NCBI GenBank assembly: GCA_947165235.1
Contig: CAMUZN010000001.1
Coordinates: forward strand, 234,242-298,241
Origin: an uncultured Mycoplasmataceae bacterium
GTDB lineage: Bacteria; Bacillota_I; Bacilli_A; Mycoplasmatales; Mycoplasmoidaceae
Length of the DNA: 64,000 nt
Reading direction: 5' to 3'
Part shown: positions 53,850-64,000 of the stretch, in pieces
How the letters are laid out: every line of letters begins with the position of its first letter
How positions within the stretch are numbered: the stretch's first letter is position 1
The notes under the pieces: generated by a model
What the model saw: only the letters and a program-made list of their open reading frames with translations
What the model was told of the DNA's origin: nothing
Databases searched by the model: none
Made by a program: the position numbers and the translations under genes

Positions 53850-54771
53850 CAAAATAGTAGTTTGAGATTTATTTGGTGGGGGTCAAAATTCTGTTTTCCA
53901 TGCCCTTAAAAATAAGAAAAACTTTGAAATATACACATTTGATGTTGTAAAACCAATTAGAAAAAAGCAATTTATTTTAGATCTATCACAAGATAATATT
54001 ATTTCTAAGTTAAGTAAATTTCCCAAACCAAATATCATTGTTAGTTCAACTTTATGTCAATCGTTTAGTTGTGTATTAAATATGAAGGGTGGGGGTACAT
54101 GTTTTTGAAAATTAAATAAAAAAAAGAATAAACTTATTTTTCGAAAAAAAGAAGAGTTTAATAATTTGAAATCAGGTTTTACAAAAAATCTTGATGCTTC
54201 AACGCAACTTTTTATAGCTAAATTGGGAAAAAAATGTATTAATAACACAATTTCACTAATTCAACACTATAAACCAAAATATTGATTTATCGAAAATCCC
54301 AAAAACTCACTAATTTGGAAATACATTAAATTAAATAGAAAGGATTTTTATGATCCAAAAAAAATGTTTTTTAATGAAGCTAGTTATGGTAAATATGGTT
54401 ATTTAACAACAAAGTCGACATATTTTTTGTCAAATATAAAGATGACACTTTTAAAAGGTAGAATTGATCCACCTTATACAATAAAAATTGATAAAAATGG
54501 TAATAAATGATATGTTTTAAAAGATGACGAAAGCATAAAAATGCGAAGAAATTTGGATAGTCGCATGATTGGTTTAGCTAATATCAAAAAAATGATTAAA
54601 GCAAGAAATGCAAAATCAGGTCTAGGTGCTATGGATTTTGTAATGAAGAGTTCAAAACAATTATTAATGAAAAATAAAAAACATAGTTTTCAAACATCTG
54701 AGGCAACTCCTGCTAGCGCCATCCCTCCATTATTAATTCAAGAGATTTTTAAATATTTTAAAATAAATTAA
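53842..54771 (+). CDS. DNA (probably C5-cytosine) methyltransferase, phage-type (R-M module 2)
   Basis: IVVWDLFGGGQNSVFHAL; IIVSSTLCQSFSCV; YWFIENPKNSLIW; ASYGKYGYLTTKSTYFLSN; TGA=Trp. Confidence 0.78.
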
Positions 54772-54876
54772 AAGAGTATAGTGAGTATTTTATTCAATAC
54801 AATGATCTTATTATTTAATGTATTTTAATAAAATATAATATTCGAGTTTGGTGTGATTAATATTATTCTTGCACTA

Positions 54877-54903
54877 TTAAAATAGTTTTTTTAAATTTAG
54901 AAT
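54877..54903. repeat. Right direct repeat at the recU 3' end
   Basis: ttaaaatagtttttttaaatttagaat; see the left copy at 52679-52705. Confidence 0.7.
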
Positions 54904-55362
54904 ACCAGGAAAAATTATTTCGATCGTTGTACCATATTCTTTAATCAAAGAATACTCAATTTTTTTCATTTTAATTTTTTGCACTAATTTTATTAGTTTT
55001 TCATAATAAATACCAATAGTTTGATTGAATATTTCAAAATGAATTATTAATAGTGAGAATCCACCCACTGCTTTTATATCTTCTAAATATTTTGTTTGGT
55101 GTTTTTTAATCAAAGACAGATCGAAATATTTTTTTCGTGTTTGTTTGCATTCAATTTCTACATATTTCTTATTGAAGTAAAGAAAATAGTCAACTTTTGC
55201 TTTATCAACTAATTTTGCAACAACAATATCTTTATCGATTCGTTTAATAATTTTTATTGGAATTTGCCTTTTTTCCAAATGAGCAATATTATTTATTTGA
55301 TAATATTGCATTGTTCGGTTCATTAATTGTTCAATATACATTCCTTTGTTTATATTGATCAT
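54877..55362 (-). CDS. recU: Holliday junction resolvase RecU
   Basis: GMYIEQLMNRTMQYYQINNIAHLEKRQIPIKIIKR...KVDYFLYFNKKYVEIECKQTRKKYFDLSLIKKHQTKYLEDIKAVGGFSLLIIHF. Confidence 0.9.
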   Translation of the reverse strand: MININKGMYIEQLMNRTMQYYQINNIAHLEKRQIPIKIIKRIDKDIVVAKLVDKAKVDYFLYFNKKYVEIECKQTRKKYFDLSLIKKHQTKYLEDIKAVGGFSLLIIHFEIFNQTIGIYYEKLIKLVQKIKMKKIEYSLIKEYGTTIEIIFPGILNLKKLF

Positions 55363-55480
55363 TTCCTATTATTGTATGTGTAATAAAAAAGATAATTTTA
55401 AATAATTTTTATATTTCCATTGCTAGTTTTCACCGAAATAACAATCGATTATTAAATATAATTACTATGTAATTACATAA

Positions 55481-55557
55481 GGGAGTATAGCTCAGTTGGT
55501 TAGAGCACACCCCTGATAAGGGTGAGGTCGATAGTTCGAGTCTATTTGCTCCCACCA
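55481..55557 (+). tRNA. tRNA-Ile (anticodon GAT)
   Basis: GGGAGTATAGCTCAGTTGGTTAGAGCACACCCCTGATAAGGGTGAGGTCGATAGTTCGAGTCTATTTGCTCCCACCA. Confidence 0.97.
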
Positions 55558-55558
55558 T

Positions 55559-55633
55559 GGGGGTATAGCTCAATGATAGAGCACTTGATTTGCACTCAAG
55601 GGGTTGTGGGTTTGAGTCCCATTACTTCCACCA
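55559..55633 (+). tRNA. tRNA-Ala (anticodon TGC), non-canonical 19-56 pair
   Basis: GGGGGTATAGCTCAATGATAGAGCACTTGATTTGCACTCAAGGGGTTGTGGGTTTGAGTCCCATTACTTCCACCA. Confidence 0.95.
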
Positions 55634-55642
55634 TAGAAAATA

Positions 55643-55716
55643 AGGGATTTAGTTTAATGTTAGAACGGTAAACTCCAAATTTACTAGTATGGGTTAAAGT
55701 CCTGTAATCCCTGCCA
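55643..55716 (+). tRNA. tRNA-Trp (anticodon CCA), non-canonical 19-56 pair
   Basis: AGGGATTTAGTTTAATGTTAGAACGGTAAACTCCAAATTTACTAGTATGGGTTAAAGTCCTGTAATCCCTGCCA; loop CTCCAAA. Confidence 0.93.
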
Positions 55717-55722
55717 TTTAAA

Positions 55723-57249
55723 CTAGAACAATGCTTTACACAATAACATAAATTGTGTCATTGTTAATTTACCAAGAATATATTTTTTTTTGTTCATATT
55801 TTTTTTTGTTGAATTGGTTTTATATTGTTCAAATATTTCTACTATTTTTTGTGTAAAATCGTAATCATCAATAATTAATTGGGATTCAAAATCAAAATAT
55901 ATTGACCGATAGTCAAGATTGAATGAACCAAGTAGTGTATATTTATCGTCAATTAAGATAATTTTTGAATGAATAAAACCTTCATATTCATAAAACGTAA
56001 TGTTGGGATCAATAATTTGTTGGTAACAATGTTCGTTCATCATTTTTGTAAATCAAACATTTTTTGTTGGAATAATAATCTCAATTTTAATCCCATTAAT
56101 TGCTAATAATTTTAAATAATCATTAATTTCTTGTGTTGGACAAAAATACGGTGTAACAATTTTAATTATTTTCTTTGCTTGTGCTAATTCATTTAAGATT
56201 GTCTCATTTAACGAAAAGAAATTAATTTTAGGGTTAAAACAAAGCAATTGGATTGTCGTGTTTGTTTGCTTAAATTTATTATTTTGTAATTGAAAATACT
56301 TTTCGACAATCGCGAAATTATTTTCTCTTCTTTTATTATGACCAAGGGTTAGTCAATAGTTTAAGAATGATTGGTTAATTAATTGAACAATAGGTCCTTT
56401 GATAATTACATTTAAATCTGTTCATAAACCTTCATTTTTATCCATTGATAAATATTCGTCTCCAAAATTACTCCCCCCATAAAAACAAAATTCATTATCA
56501 ATAATGACAAATTTACTGTGTAAACGATAATTTGTTGAGCTAGTAAAAATATTAAGATGTAAAGGGTTAAAGCAAGCTATTTCAATTCCATTTTTTTCTA
56601 TTCATTTTAAAATTCTTTTTCCTTTTTTTAAAATTACACCAAAATGGTCATACAAAATTTTTATTTTAACTCCTTTTTTTGCTTTTTTTATTAATTCAAG
56701 AAAAATGATTTTTGTGAAAAAGCTTTTTGAGCGGAAAATGAAAGATTGTATATTAATATGATGTTTGGCATTACGGATTAATTTCACCAATTGCTCAAGA
56801 ATTAGTGTTGAGTTATTGATAATTTTAATTTCATTATTACAATAAATATCATCTTTATTATCAAAAATATTTAAAAAAATTTTAGCAAGATTTCTTTCAC
56901 TAATACGACAATTGGAAACAAAATTATATTTTTTCAATCTTTCTTTATTTAAAAGGAATTTGTCTCTTGTTTTTTTAGCGATTGGTCTAATTTCAAATAA
57001 ACAAAAAAGAGCAATTCCTAAAAAAGGAAATAGTAAAATTACGATTAATCAACAATTTTTTGTATATGTTATTTTTTGTGAAAATAATGTTAATAGGTAA
57101 AAAAGTGTGTTAAGAAATCAAAGTGTTATTATAAAAATTAATAAATGTGTGATAGTTTTCAAATTAATGATTAAATCTATTCCTAATCCAATAAAAAAAA
57201 ATGCGATTGCTGTAATGAATAATTCAATTAAAAAACTTATTTTATTCAT
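55723..57249 (-). CDS. cls: Cardiolipin synthase (phospholipase D family)
   Basis: N-terminal TMs; HSKFVIIDNEFCFYGGSNFGDEYL and HSKIILIDDKYTLLGSFNLDYRS HKD motifs. Confidence 0.93.
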
Positions 57250-57322
57250 TGTATTTTGTTAAATTATATATAATGGTAAATAAGCGATATTAAGAGATAA
57301 ATCGTAAAGTTATCTTGTGTTT

Positions 57323-58210
57323 ATGGTAAGTTCAGATTTGATTAAACAATTGCGTGAAATGACACAAGCAGGTTTTTTAGATTGCAAAAAAGCATTAGAA
57401 CAAAATAATTGTGATTTAGAAAAAGCTGCGAAATATTTAAGAGAAAAAGGAATCGCCAAAGCTTCAAAAAAAGCAGGTGCAATTGCAACCGAAGGTATGA
57501 CTTTGGTTGATGTTGCTGACAACAACGGTATTATTTGTGAAATCAATTGTCAAACAGATTTTTCTGCTAATAACCAACTTTTTTTAACTTTAGGAGATGA
57601 AATAAAAAAAGTTTTACTTGAAAAAAATGTTAAAACAATTGACGAGGCTAATGCCATTATTTTGCCATCTGGTCAAAGCATAAACGAAGCATGTCAAGAG
57701 TTAACGACAAAAATTGGTGAAAAAATATCATTAAGGCGTTTTGTTAAGATTATTAAACAAAATGAGCAAGATTTTGGTTTTTATCAACATGCAAATAAAA
57801 AATATTCGGCACTAGTTTTGTTTAGTGGCAAAATTTCACCATTATTGGCAAAAAATATTGCGATGCATATTGTTGCTCACAATCCAAAATTTATTAGCAA
57901 AGAGAATATTGATCAAACTTGATTAACAAACGAAATGAATATTGTTAAACAACAAGTTTTAGCTTCTGGTAAACCAAAAGAATTTGCTAATAAAATTGTG
58001 CAAGGTAAGATTAACAAATCATTAAGCGAGATTTGTTTATATGAGCAAAATTTTGATTTTACGGAAAATAAAAAAGTTTTTGCAGTTCTTAAAGAAAATA
58101 ATGTCGAAATCCTTAAATTTGTCCGTTATGAATTAGGTGAAGGGATAGCTAAAAATAATGTTGATTTTGCAACTGAGGTAACACAACAAATGAATTCTAA
58201 ACATGAGTAA
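57323..58210 (+). CDS. tsf: Elongation factor Ts
   Basis: IKQLREMTQAGFLDCKKALEQNNCDLEKAAKYLREKGIAKASKKAG; ORFs joined across TGA. Confidence 0.97.
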
Positions 58211-58919
58211 AAAAGAGATAAAAAGAGTTTTAATAAAAATTTCTGGAGCCAGCATTAAAGCAAAAGATAATAATATTTTCAATTTAGATTACATCAAAAA
58301 TTTGGCCAAGCAAATTGCGATGTTATCTAAAAAATATCAAATTGGAATTGTTATCGGTGGTGGCAATATTTGGCGAGGAAATATGACTACGGGTAATATT
58401 TTTAAAAAGGCAAATGCGGATTATATGGGAATGTTATCAACAATAATTAATGCTATTGCTTTCAAAGATATTTTAGTTAATTATGGTTGTCATGTCAATT
58501 TATATTCAGCTCTTGTTATTAATAATGTGACAAAGCCAATTGTGATTGAGCAAATAAATAGAGATTTATCCAAAAAAAATATTGCTATTTTCGCTGCCGG
58601 TACTGGACATCCATATTTTACAACCGATACAGGTTGTGTCATTCGGGCAATTGATATGAATGCTGATGTTATTTTGATGGGTAAAGATTCGGTTGATGGT
58701 GTTTTTTCCGATGACCCACAAATAAATAAAAAAGCAAAATTTTACCCTGAATTGAAATTTATTGATGTCTTAAAAATGAACTTAAAAGTTATGGATTTAT
58801 CGGCATTAACATTATGTGAGCAGCATAATATTGATATTTATGTTTTTAATATTTTACAAAGTAATAGTTTGCTTAAAATAATTAATAAAAAATGTAAATT
58901 TACTCACATACACAAATAA
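58203..58919 (+). CDS. pyrH: Uridylate kinase
   Basis: RVLIKISGASIKAK...IGIVIGGGNIWRGN...AAGTGHPYFTTDTGCVIRAIDMNADVILMGKDSVDGVFSDDP. Confidence 0.97.
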   Translation: MSKKEIKRVLIKISGASIKAKDNNIFNLDYIKNLAKQIAMLSKKYQIGIVIGGGNIWRGNMTTGNIFKKANADYMGMLSTIINAIAFKDILVNYGCHVNLYSALVINNVTKPIVIEQINRDLSKKNIAIFAAGTGHPYFTTDTGCVIRAIDMNADVILMGKDSVDGVFSDDPQINKKAKFYPELKFIDVLKMNLKVMDLSALTLCEQHNIDIYVFNILQSNSLLKIINKKCKFTHIHK

Positions 58920-58934
58920 GATTAGGGTGATAAA

Positions 58935-59489
58935 ATGATTGAATGAATAGAATTAAAAAAAGAGTTTGAGCAAAATTTTATTAAGATTAAAACATGATTG
59001 AGTGAAGAATTTGCAAAAATTAATTCTGGGCGAATTAATAGTAATATTTTTAATCATATTAAAGTTAATGCCTATGGACAATTTCTTCCTTTAATTCAAT
59101 TAGCAAATATTTCTTCAATTGATGCCCGTCAATTATCAATTAAGCCGTATGATCACAATTTACTTAAAGAAATTGCAAAATCTATAGCTGAAAGTGAATA
59201 TCATGTTAATCCACAAATTAGTGGTGATTTTATCCGTGTTATTTTTCCACCATTGACTGAGGAAACACGAAAAGAAAGTGTAAAAAAAGCAAAGACTTAT
59301 CTAGAACAAGCAAAAATAAAAATTAGAAACATTCGTCAACAAATTCAAGCAAAATACAAGAAGGATAATACTCTTGCAAAAGATCTAGTCCGCTATTTTG
59401 AAGATGAATTAAATTTAGTAACTAAAAATGCAAATAAAGATGTCGAACAAGCTTTTATTAAAAAAGAAAAAGATTTGATGACTTTATAG
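58935..59489 (+). CDS. frr: Ribosome recycling factor
   Basis: WLSEEFAKINSGRINSNIFNHIKVNAYG...LTEETRKESVKKAKTYLEQAKIKIRNIRQ. Confidence 0.96.
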
Positions 59490-59506
59490 TCAACAAGTCC
59501 TTTTTA

Positions 59507-60574
59507 ATGATTGCTTTTAAAAAAATAAAATCTCTAGGTGTACGAACAAAAACGAGTTTTTTTATCATTTTAATTTACTTATTTTTAATAACAATAGCTA
59601 TTTTTTCGGATCAAAAAACAACTGGGCATCTTTTTTCACACGAAAAATATCAAGCTATTTTTGCTTTTATTTTTAATTTTTGCTTAGTACCATTTATTAT
59701 TTTTAGTTGTCTTGAGGTAGCAAAACTTTCTTTTATTAAATGAGGGAAAGTAGCAATAATAATTTCTTTTATTTGTTGTAGTTTTTCATTATTTTCTAAT
59801 ACTTTTCTTATTCTTAACAAATATCATTTTAAAAAATTTTCTCTTGATTTTATGTTTACTCCCTACTTATTTTATTTAATGCTGATTTTTGGTTGAGCAA
59901 TTATTATTTTTATTAGTAGTTTCATTTTTGTTATTGCATACCAACAAGCGAAAATTTTAATGTTTGGGGAAACTTTTTTTTGGTTTCCAATTTTAATGGT
60001 TTTAATAAATCTCTTTTTTCCGATTGTTTTTTACTTAGCAATTTTTCATCATTGGATAACTCTTATTTTTTTATTGCTAATTAGTAATTTGAGTGATGTT
60101 TTTGCTTATCTTGGAGGAAGTATTTTTGGTAAGAAGAAACCATTTATTAAGATTAGTCCAAATAAAACATTAGTTGGTTTTGTTCTTGGTTTTATTTGTA
60201 CAATGATTGTCACATTTTTTTTATATTGATTATTTTTTTATATCAGTGATAGAAGTAATAATCACCCACTCTTTTATTTTATTGGGATTCAATTTTCTCG
60301 TCACCAAACAATTATTTATCAATGATGATGATGATTAATAGCTTTTTGTCTTACTCTTACTTTTACTTTTATTAGTTTCACGGGGGATTTATTTTATAGT
60401 TTAATTAAACGAATTTATCATATTAAAGACTTTAGTAATTTATTACCAGGTCATGGTGGTATTCTTGATCGAATCGATGCCTTAAGTTTTGTTTTCATTT
60501 TCTATTTCTTTTTTACTTTTTTATCCCAAATTTTTCTTGATAATAACTCTTTAGAATTAATTTGGTGTAAATAA
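59507..60574 (+). CDS. cdsA: Phosphatidate cytidylyltransferase
   Basis: [39 protein letters not shown]...[37 protein letters not shown]. Confidence 0.95.
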
Positions 60575-60612
60575 TTTTTATTTTCAAAAAATATTTTTGA
60601 TAATTATTAACA

Positions 60613-63600
60613 ATGGCATCTAATAATAATCAACATTTTAAAGATTTTTTTACTAAAACAAAAATATTGACTGAGCAAGATTTTATTCGGATTTCAGTTT
60701 TTTCAACTTTTACACTCGAAATGCCATCAAGTTTTAATAAATATGTCAAAATAACAATTAAAACTTCAGATATTATTCCGTTCGATATTTATGAAAAATT
60801 AATTAATGACCATGCAAATTTAAAAATTGGTATCATTGGTGTAAAACCAATAAATAATTTAGTTGAAATTCATAAATATATTACTTTTTTTGCGGAAAAA
60901 AATTCTGTTTTAGATCAAAATATTTTTAATTTATTAGCAAAATCAAATTATTTTTTTTCAACCGATGGAAAGACAATGACAATTAAATATTTTACTAACA
61001 ATGAATTAAATAGTTTGAAAAGTATTGTCAACAAATTATTGCATTTTCTCAAAATTAATAATTTTGATCTTGAAAAAATAAATTTTACTCTTGATCAAGT
61101 TAAACAACAAAAATCTCTTAATTTTAAAATTGAACAAGAAAAAAAAATTGAAAAAATTAAAAGTATATTACATAATGTTCCATCCAACACATTAAATAAA
61201 TACGAAAATTCAAATAAAGTCGTAGGGAATTTTATTTCGATTCAAAAAGTAACAAGTGAAATGGCTGAAATAAACCAAATTGTTAATTTACAAGGTGAAA
61301 TTTTTGACTTGGAAATAAAACAAACAAAAAACAATAGTAAAATTTATTACTTCTCGTTATACGATTACGATGATGGAGCCATCACACTTTCATATTTTTT
61401 GAATAATTCAGGTATTTTTTCTTTTTCGTCAAAAAATAATAAAACAAGTATTATCAATGAACCATACCTCGTTTCATTTAAAGTTGGTGATTGGGTCAAA
61501 GTTCAATGTAAATTGGAAGCAACAAAATACACGAATTATCAAATTTTTGGAAGAATAATTAAAATTTGTCATGGTACAAAACCTTCTTTTTTAGTTGCAA
61601 TCGATAACGAACCAAAAAAAAGAGTGGAATTGTTATGTCATTCAAAAATGACATCTTTTGATGGAATTAGTAGTGTTAGCGATATTTTTCAGTACACAAA
61701 GCAATTGGGATATCAATCACTTGGAATTATTGAACGCTTCAATGTGCAATCAATTCCTGATATTGTTGATGAATCGAAAAAAACAAAAATTAAACCGATT
61801 TTTGGTTGTGAATTTGAAATTATTCCTAAAACAATTCCTTTAGTTATCAATTCGTGTAAAAATAAATTAATTAAAACGGCAACATATATCGTTTTCGATA
61901 TTGAAACAACAGGTTTAAATAATGAATTTGATGAATTGATTGAATTTGGTGCAATAAAATATAAAGATGGAAGAATTGTCGATCAAATCGATTTTTTTTG
62001 CAAACCAACCAAACCTTTAACTCCTAGAATAATTAATCTTACCCACATTACAAATGAAATGGTTGCTAATGGTTGTAATCAGAAAGAGGCAATAATCAAG
62101 ATCCGTGAATGAATTAAGGATGATATCTTAATCGCTCATAACGGAATTAATTTTGATTTTGCTTTTTTAAATAAAATTTGTGAAAAGAATAATCTTCCTA
62201 TTTTTACTAATTGTTTAATTGACACAATGCAAATATCACGGGCTATAAATGAAGCACTAGATTCGCACCGTTTACAAAAAGTGACAAGAAAATATAAAAT
62301 TGATTACAACGAATTAGAGGCACACCGTGCAAATAAAGATAGTCAATATCTTTTATATGTTTGGCAAGCGATGATGGAGCAACTAGAAAAAGAAAAAATT
62401 AAATACATCGATGAAATTAATAATTTGCAAACTATTTCTTTAATTTCAAGTCAACATGGATATTTTGTTGATGTTTATGTAAAAACACAAGCAGGTATCA
62501 AGGCATTATATAAATTAGTCAGTTTATCATTAACAAAGCAACTTTATCAAAAAAAAGATCAATTTGACGATAAAAAATCTAAACTTATCGGTAAACCAAA
62601 ATTATATTTTGAAGATCTATTGGAATATAAAAATGATTTAATTATTTGTCCGCATCCAACAGAAGGTGAAATTTGACAATCAGTAATGAATGATACAAAA
62701 GAAGAGTTAATGAATAAAATAAAAAAATATGACTACATTTTTTTATCACCATATAAACATTTAGAACATGAAATTATCCGTGAGGAAATTAAAACAAATG
62801 ATATCATTTTAGCCCAAAGAAAAATCATCCAACTTTGTCAACAATTAAATAAAAAAATATGTGCCGTTTCTGACGCTTACTATCTAATAAAAAATGAGGG
62901 GAAAATTCACGAAATTTATTTGCATGTTAAACAATTGGGTGGGAATAGGCATCGTTTATTTTCTTATCGCGATCGTGTTATTGAACCCGACCAACATTAT
63001 TTAACAACAAAAGAAATGTTACAAGCATTTAATTACATTAAAGATGATATATTACTAAAAGAAATTGTTATTGAAAACCCTATCGAATTAGTTAATTCCT
63101 GTCAAGAGAATATTTATCCTTTACATCAAAAACCAGAACGACCAATGATTAAGAATTGTGAAGAAAAATTAATTTCGTTAATTGATGAAAATACTAAAAA
63201 AATATATGGTTTAAACCCTCCAAAAATAATTCTTGAGCGAATTGAAAAAGAAAAAAAATCTGTTATCGATCAAGGTTTTGCTGTTATTTATTGAATTGCT
63301 CATCTACTTGTGAAAAAATCTAATGATGATGGTTATCTGGTTGGTTCAAGAGGTTCGGTTGGGTCGTCATTATTAGCATATTTAGCTAATATTTCCGAAG
63401 TTAATCCTCTTCCTTCACATTATTTATGTAAATCTTGCCATCATTTTGAAATTTTTCCCCAAAAAAATAATCTTATTGATGGGTTTGATTTGCCACCCAA
63501 AAAGTGCCCTTGTTGTGGTAAAGAAATGTTTAGTGATGGTCACAATATTCCTTTTGAAGTTTTTTTAGGTTTTAAACCTGGTGATAAAACTCCAGATATT

Positions 63601-64000
63601 GATTTAAATTTTTCTGGCGACTATCAAGCAATAGCACATAATTTTATTAAAGGTTTATTTGGTGATATGCATGCTTTTCGCGCTGGAACAATTGCGACTG
63701 TAGCCGCAAAAACTGCATATGGTTATGTTAAAAATTATTTTGAAGAGGTTAGACCAGATTTTCAACCATCAAATGCCTTGGTGAAATATTATTCAAAGCG
63801 GTGTGAAGGAGTTAAACGTACGACAGGTCAACATCCGGGAGGAATAGTTATTATTCCAAAACAATTTGATGTTTGTGATTTTACACCATATAATTATCCT
63901 TCAAATGATAAAAGCAAAAATTGGTATACGACACATTTTGCTTTTCAAACAATTCATGATACATTATTAAAATTTGATATTCTTGGTCATGATGAACCAA
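60613..64000 (+). CDS. polC: DNA polymerase III PolC-type alpha subunit (truncated by window end)
   Basis: [26 protein letters not shown] exonuclease domain; [57 protein letters not shown]. Confidence 0.97.

Overview
The window is a low-GC Mollicutes chromosome segment using genetic code 4 (UGA=Trp). Dozens of housekeeping genes read through in-frame TGA at conserved Trp positions, so many listed ORFs are fragments of longer genes. Housekeeping content: deoD, deoA, ung, dnaB-rplI-rpsR-ssb-rpsF, mnmA, alaS, trpS, rny, cmk, der, mgtA, recA, dnaK, hemW, clpB, tuf, recU, cls, tsf-pyrH-frr-cdsA-polC, and five tRNAs. Main accessory content: (1) a 12.6 kb minus-strand locus (1211-13853) with two giant secreted or surface-type repeat proteins. 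They share an unfamiliar Trp-rich repeat domain (about 14 copies in one, 3 in the other). The second gene has a (TA)14 tract next to its putative -10 box and a one-nucleotide frameshift at an A7GA6 tract. (2) Two type II restriction-modification modules. One is linked to rmuC and ung and has an HNH nuclease broken at an A6 tract. The other lies between 25/27-nt direct repeats matching the 3' end of recU. (3) A ~1.12 kb near-perfect tandem duplication across the EIIB-like gene and rny with a 29-nt foreign-looking junction. (4) Adjacent tRNA-Ala and tRNA-Trp genes in which the near-universal G19-C56 tertiary pair appears replaced by A19-U56 and U19-A56. All calls come from reading the sequence by eye; no database search was run.
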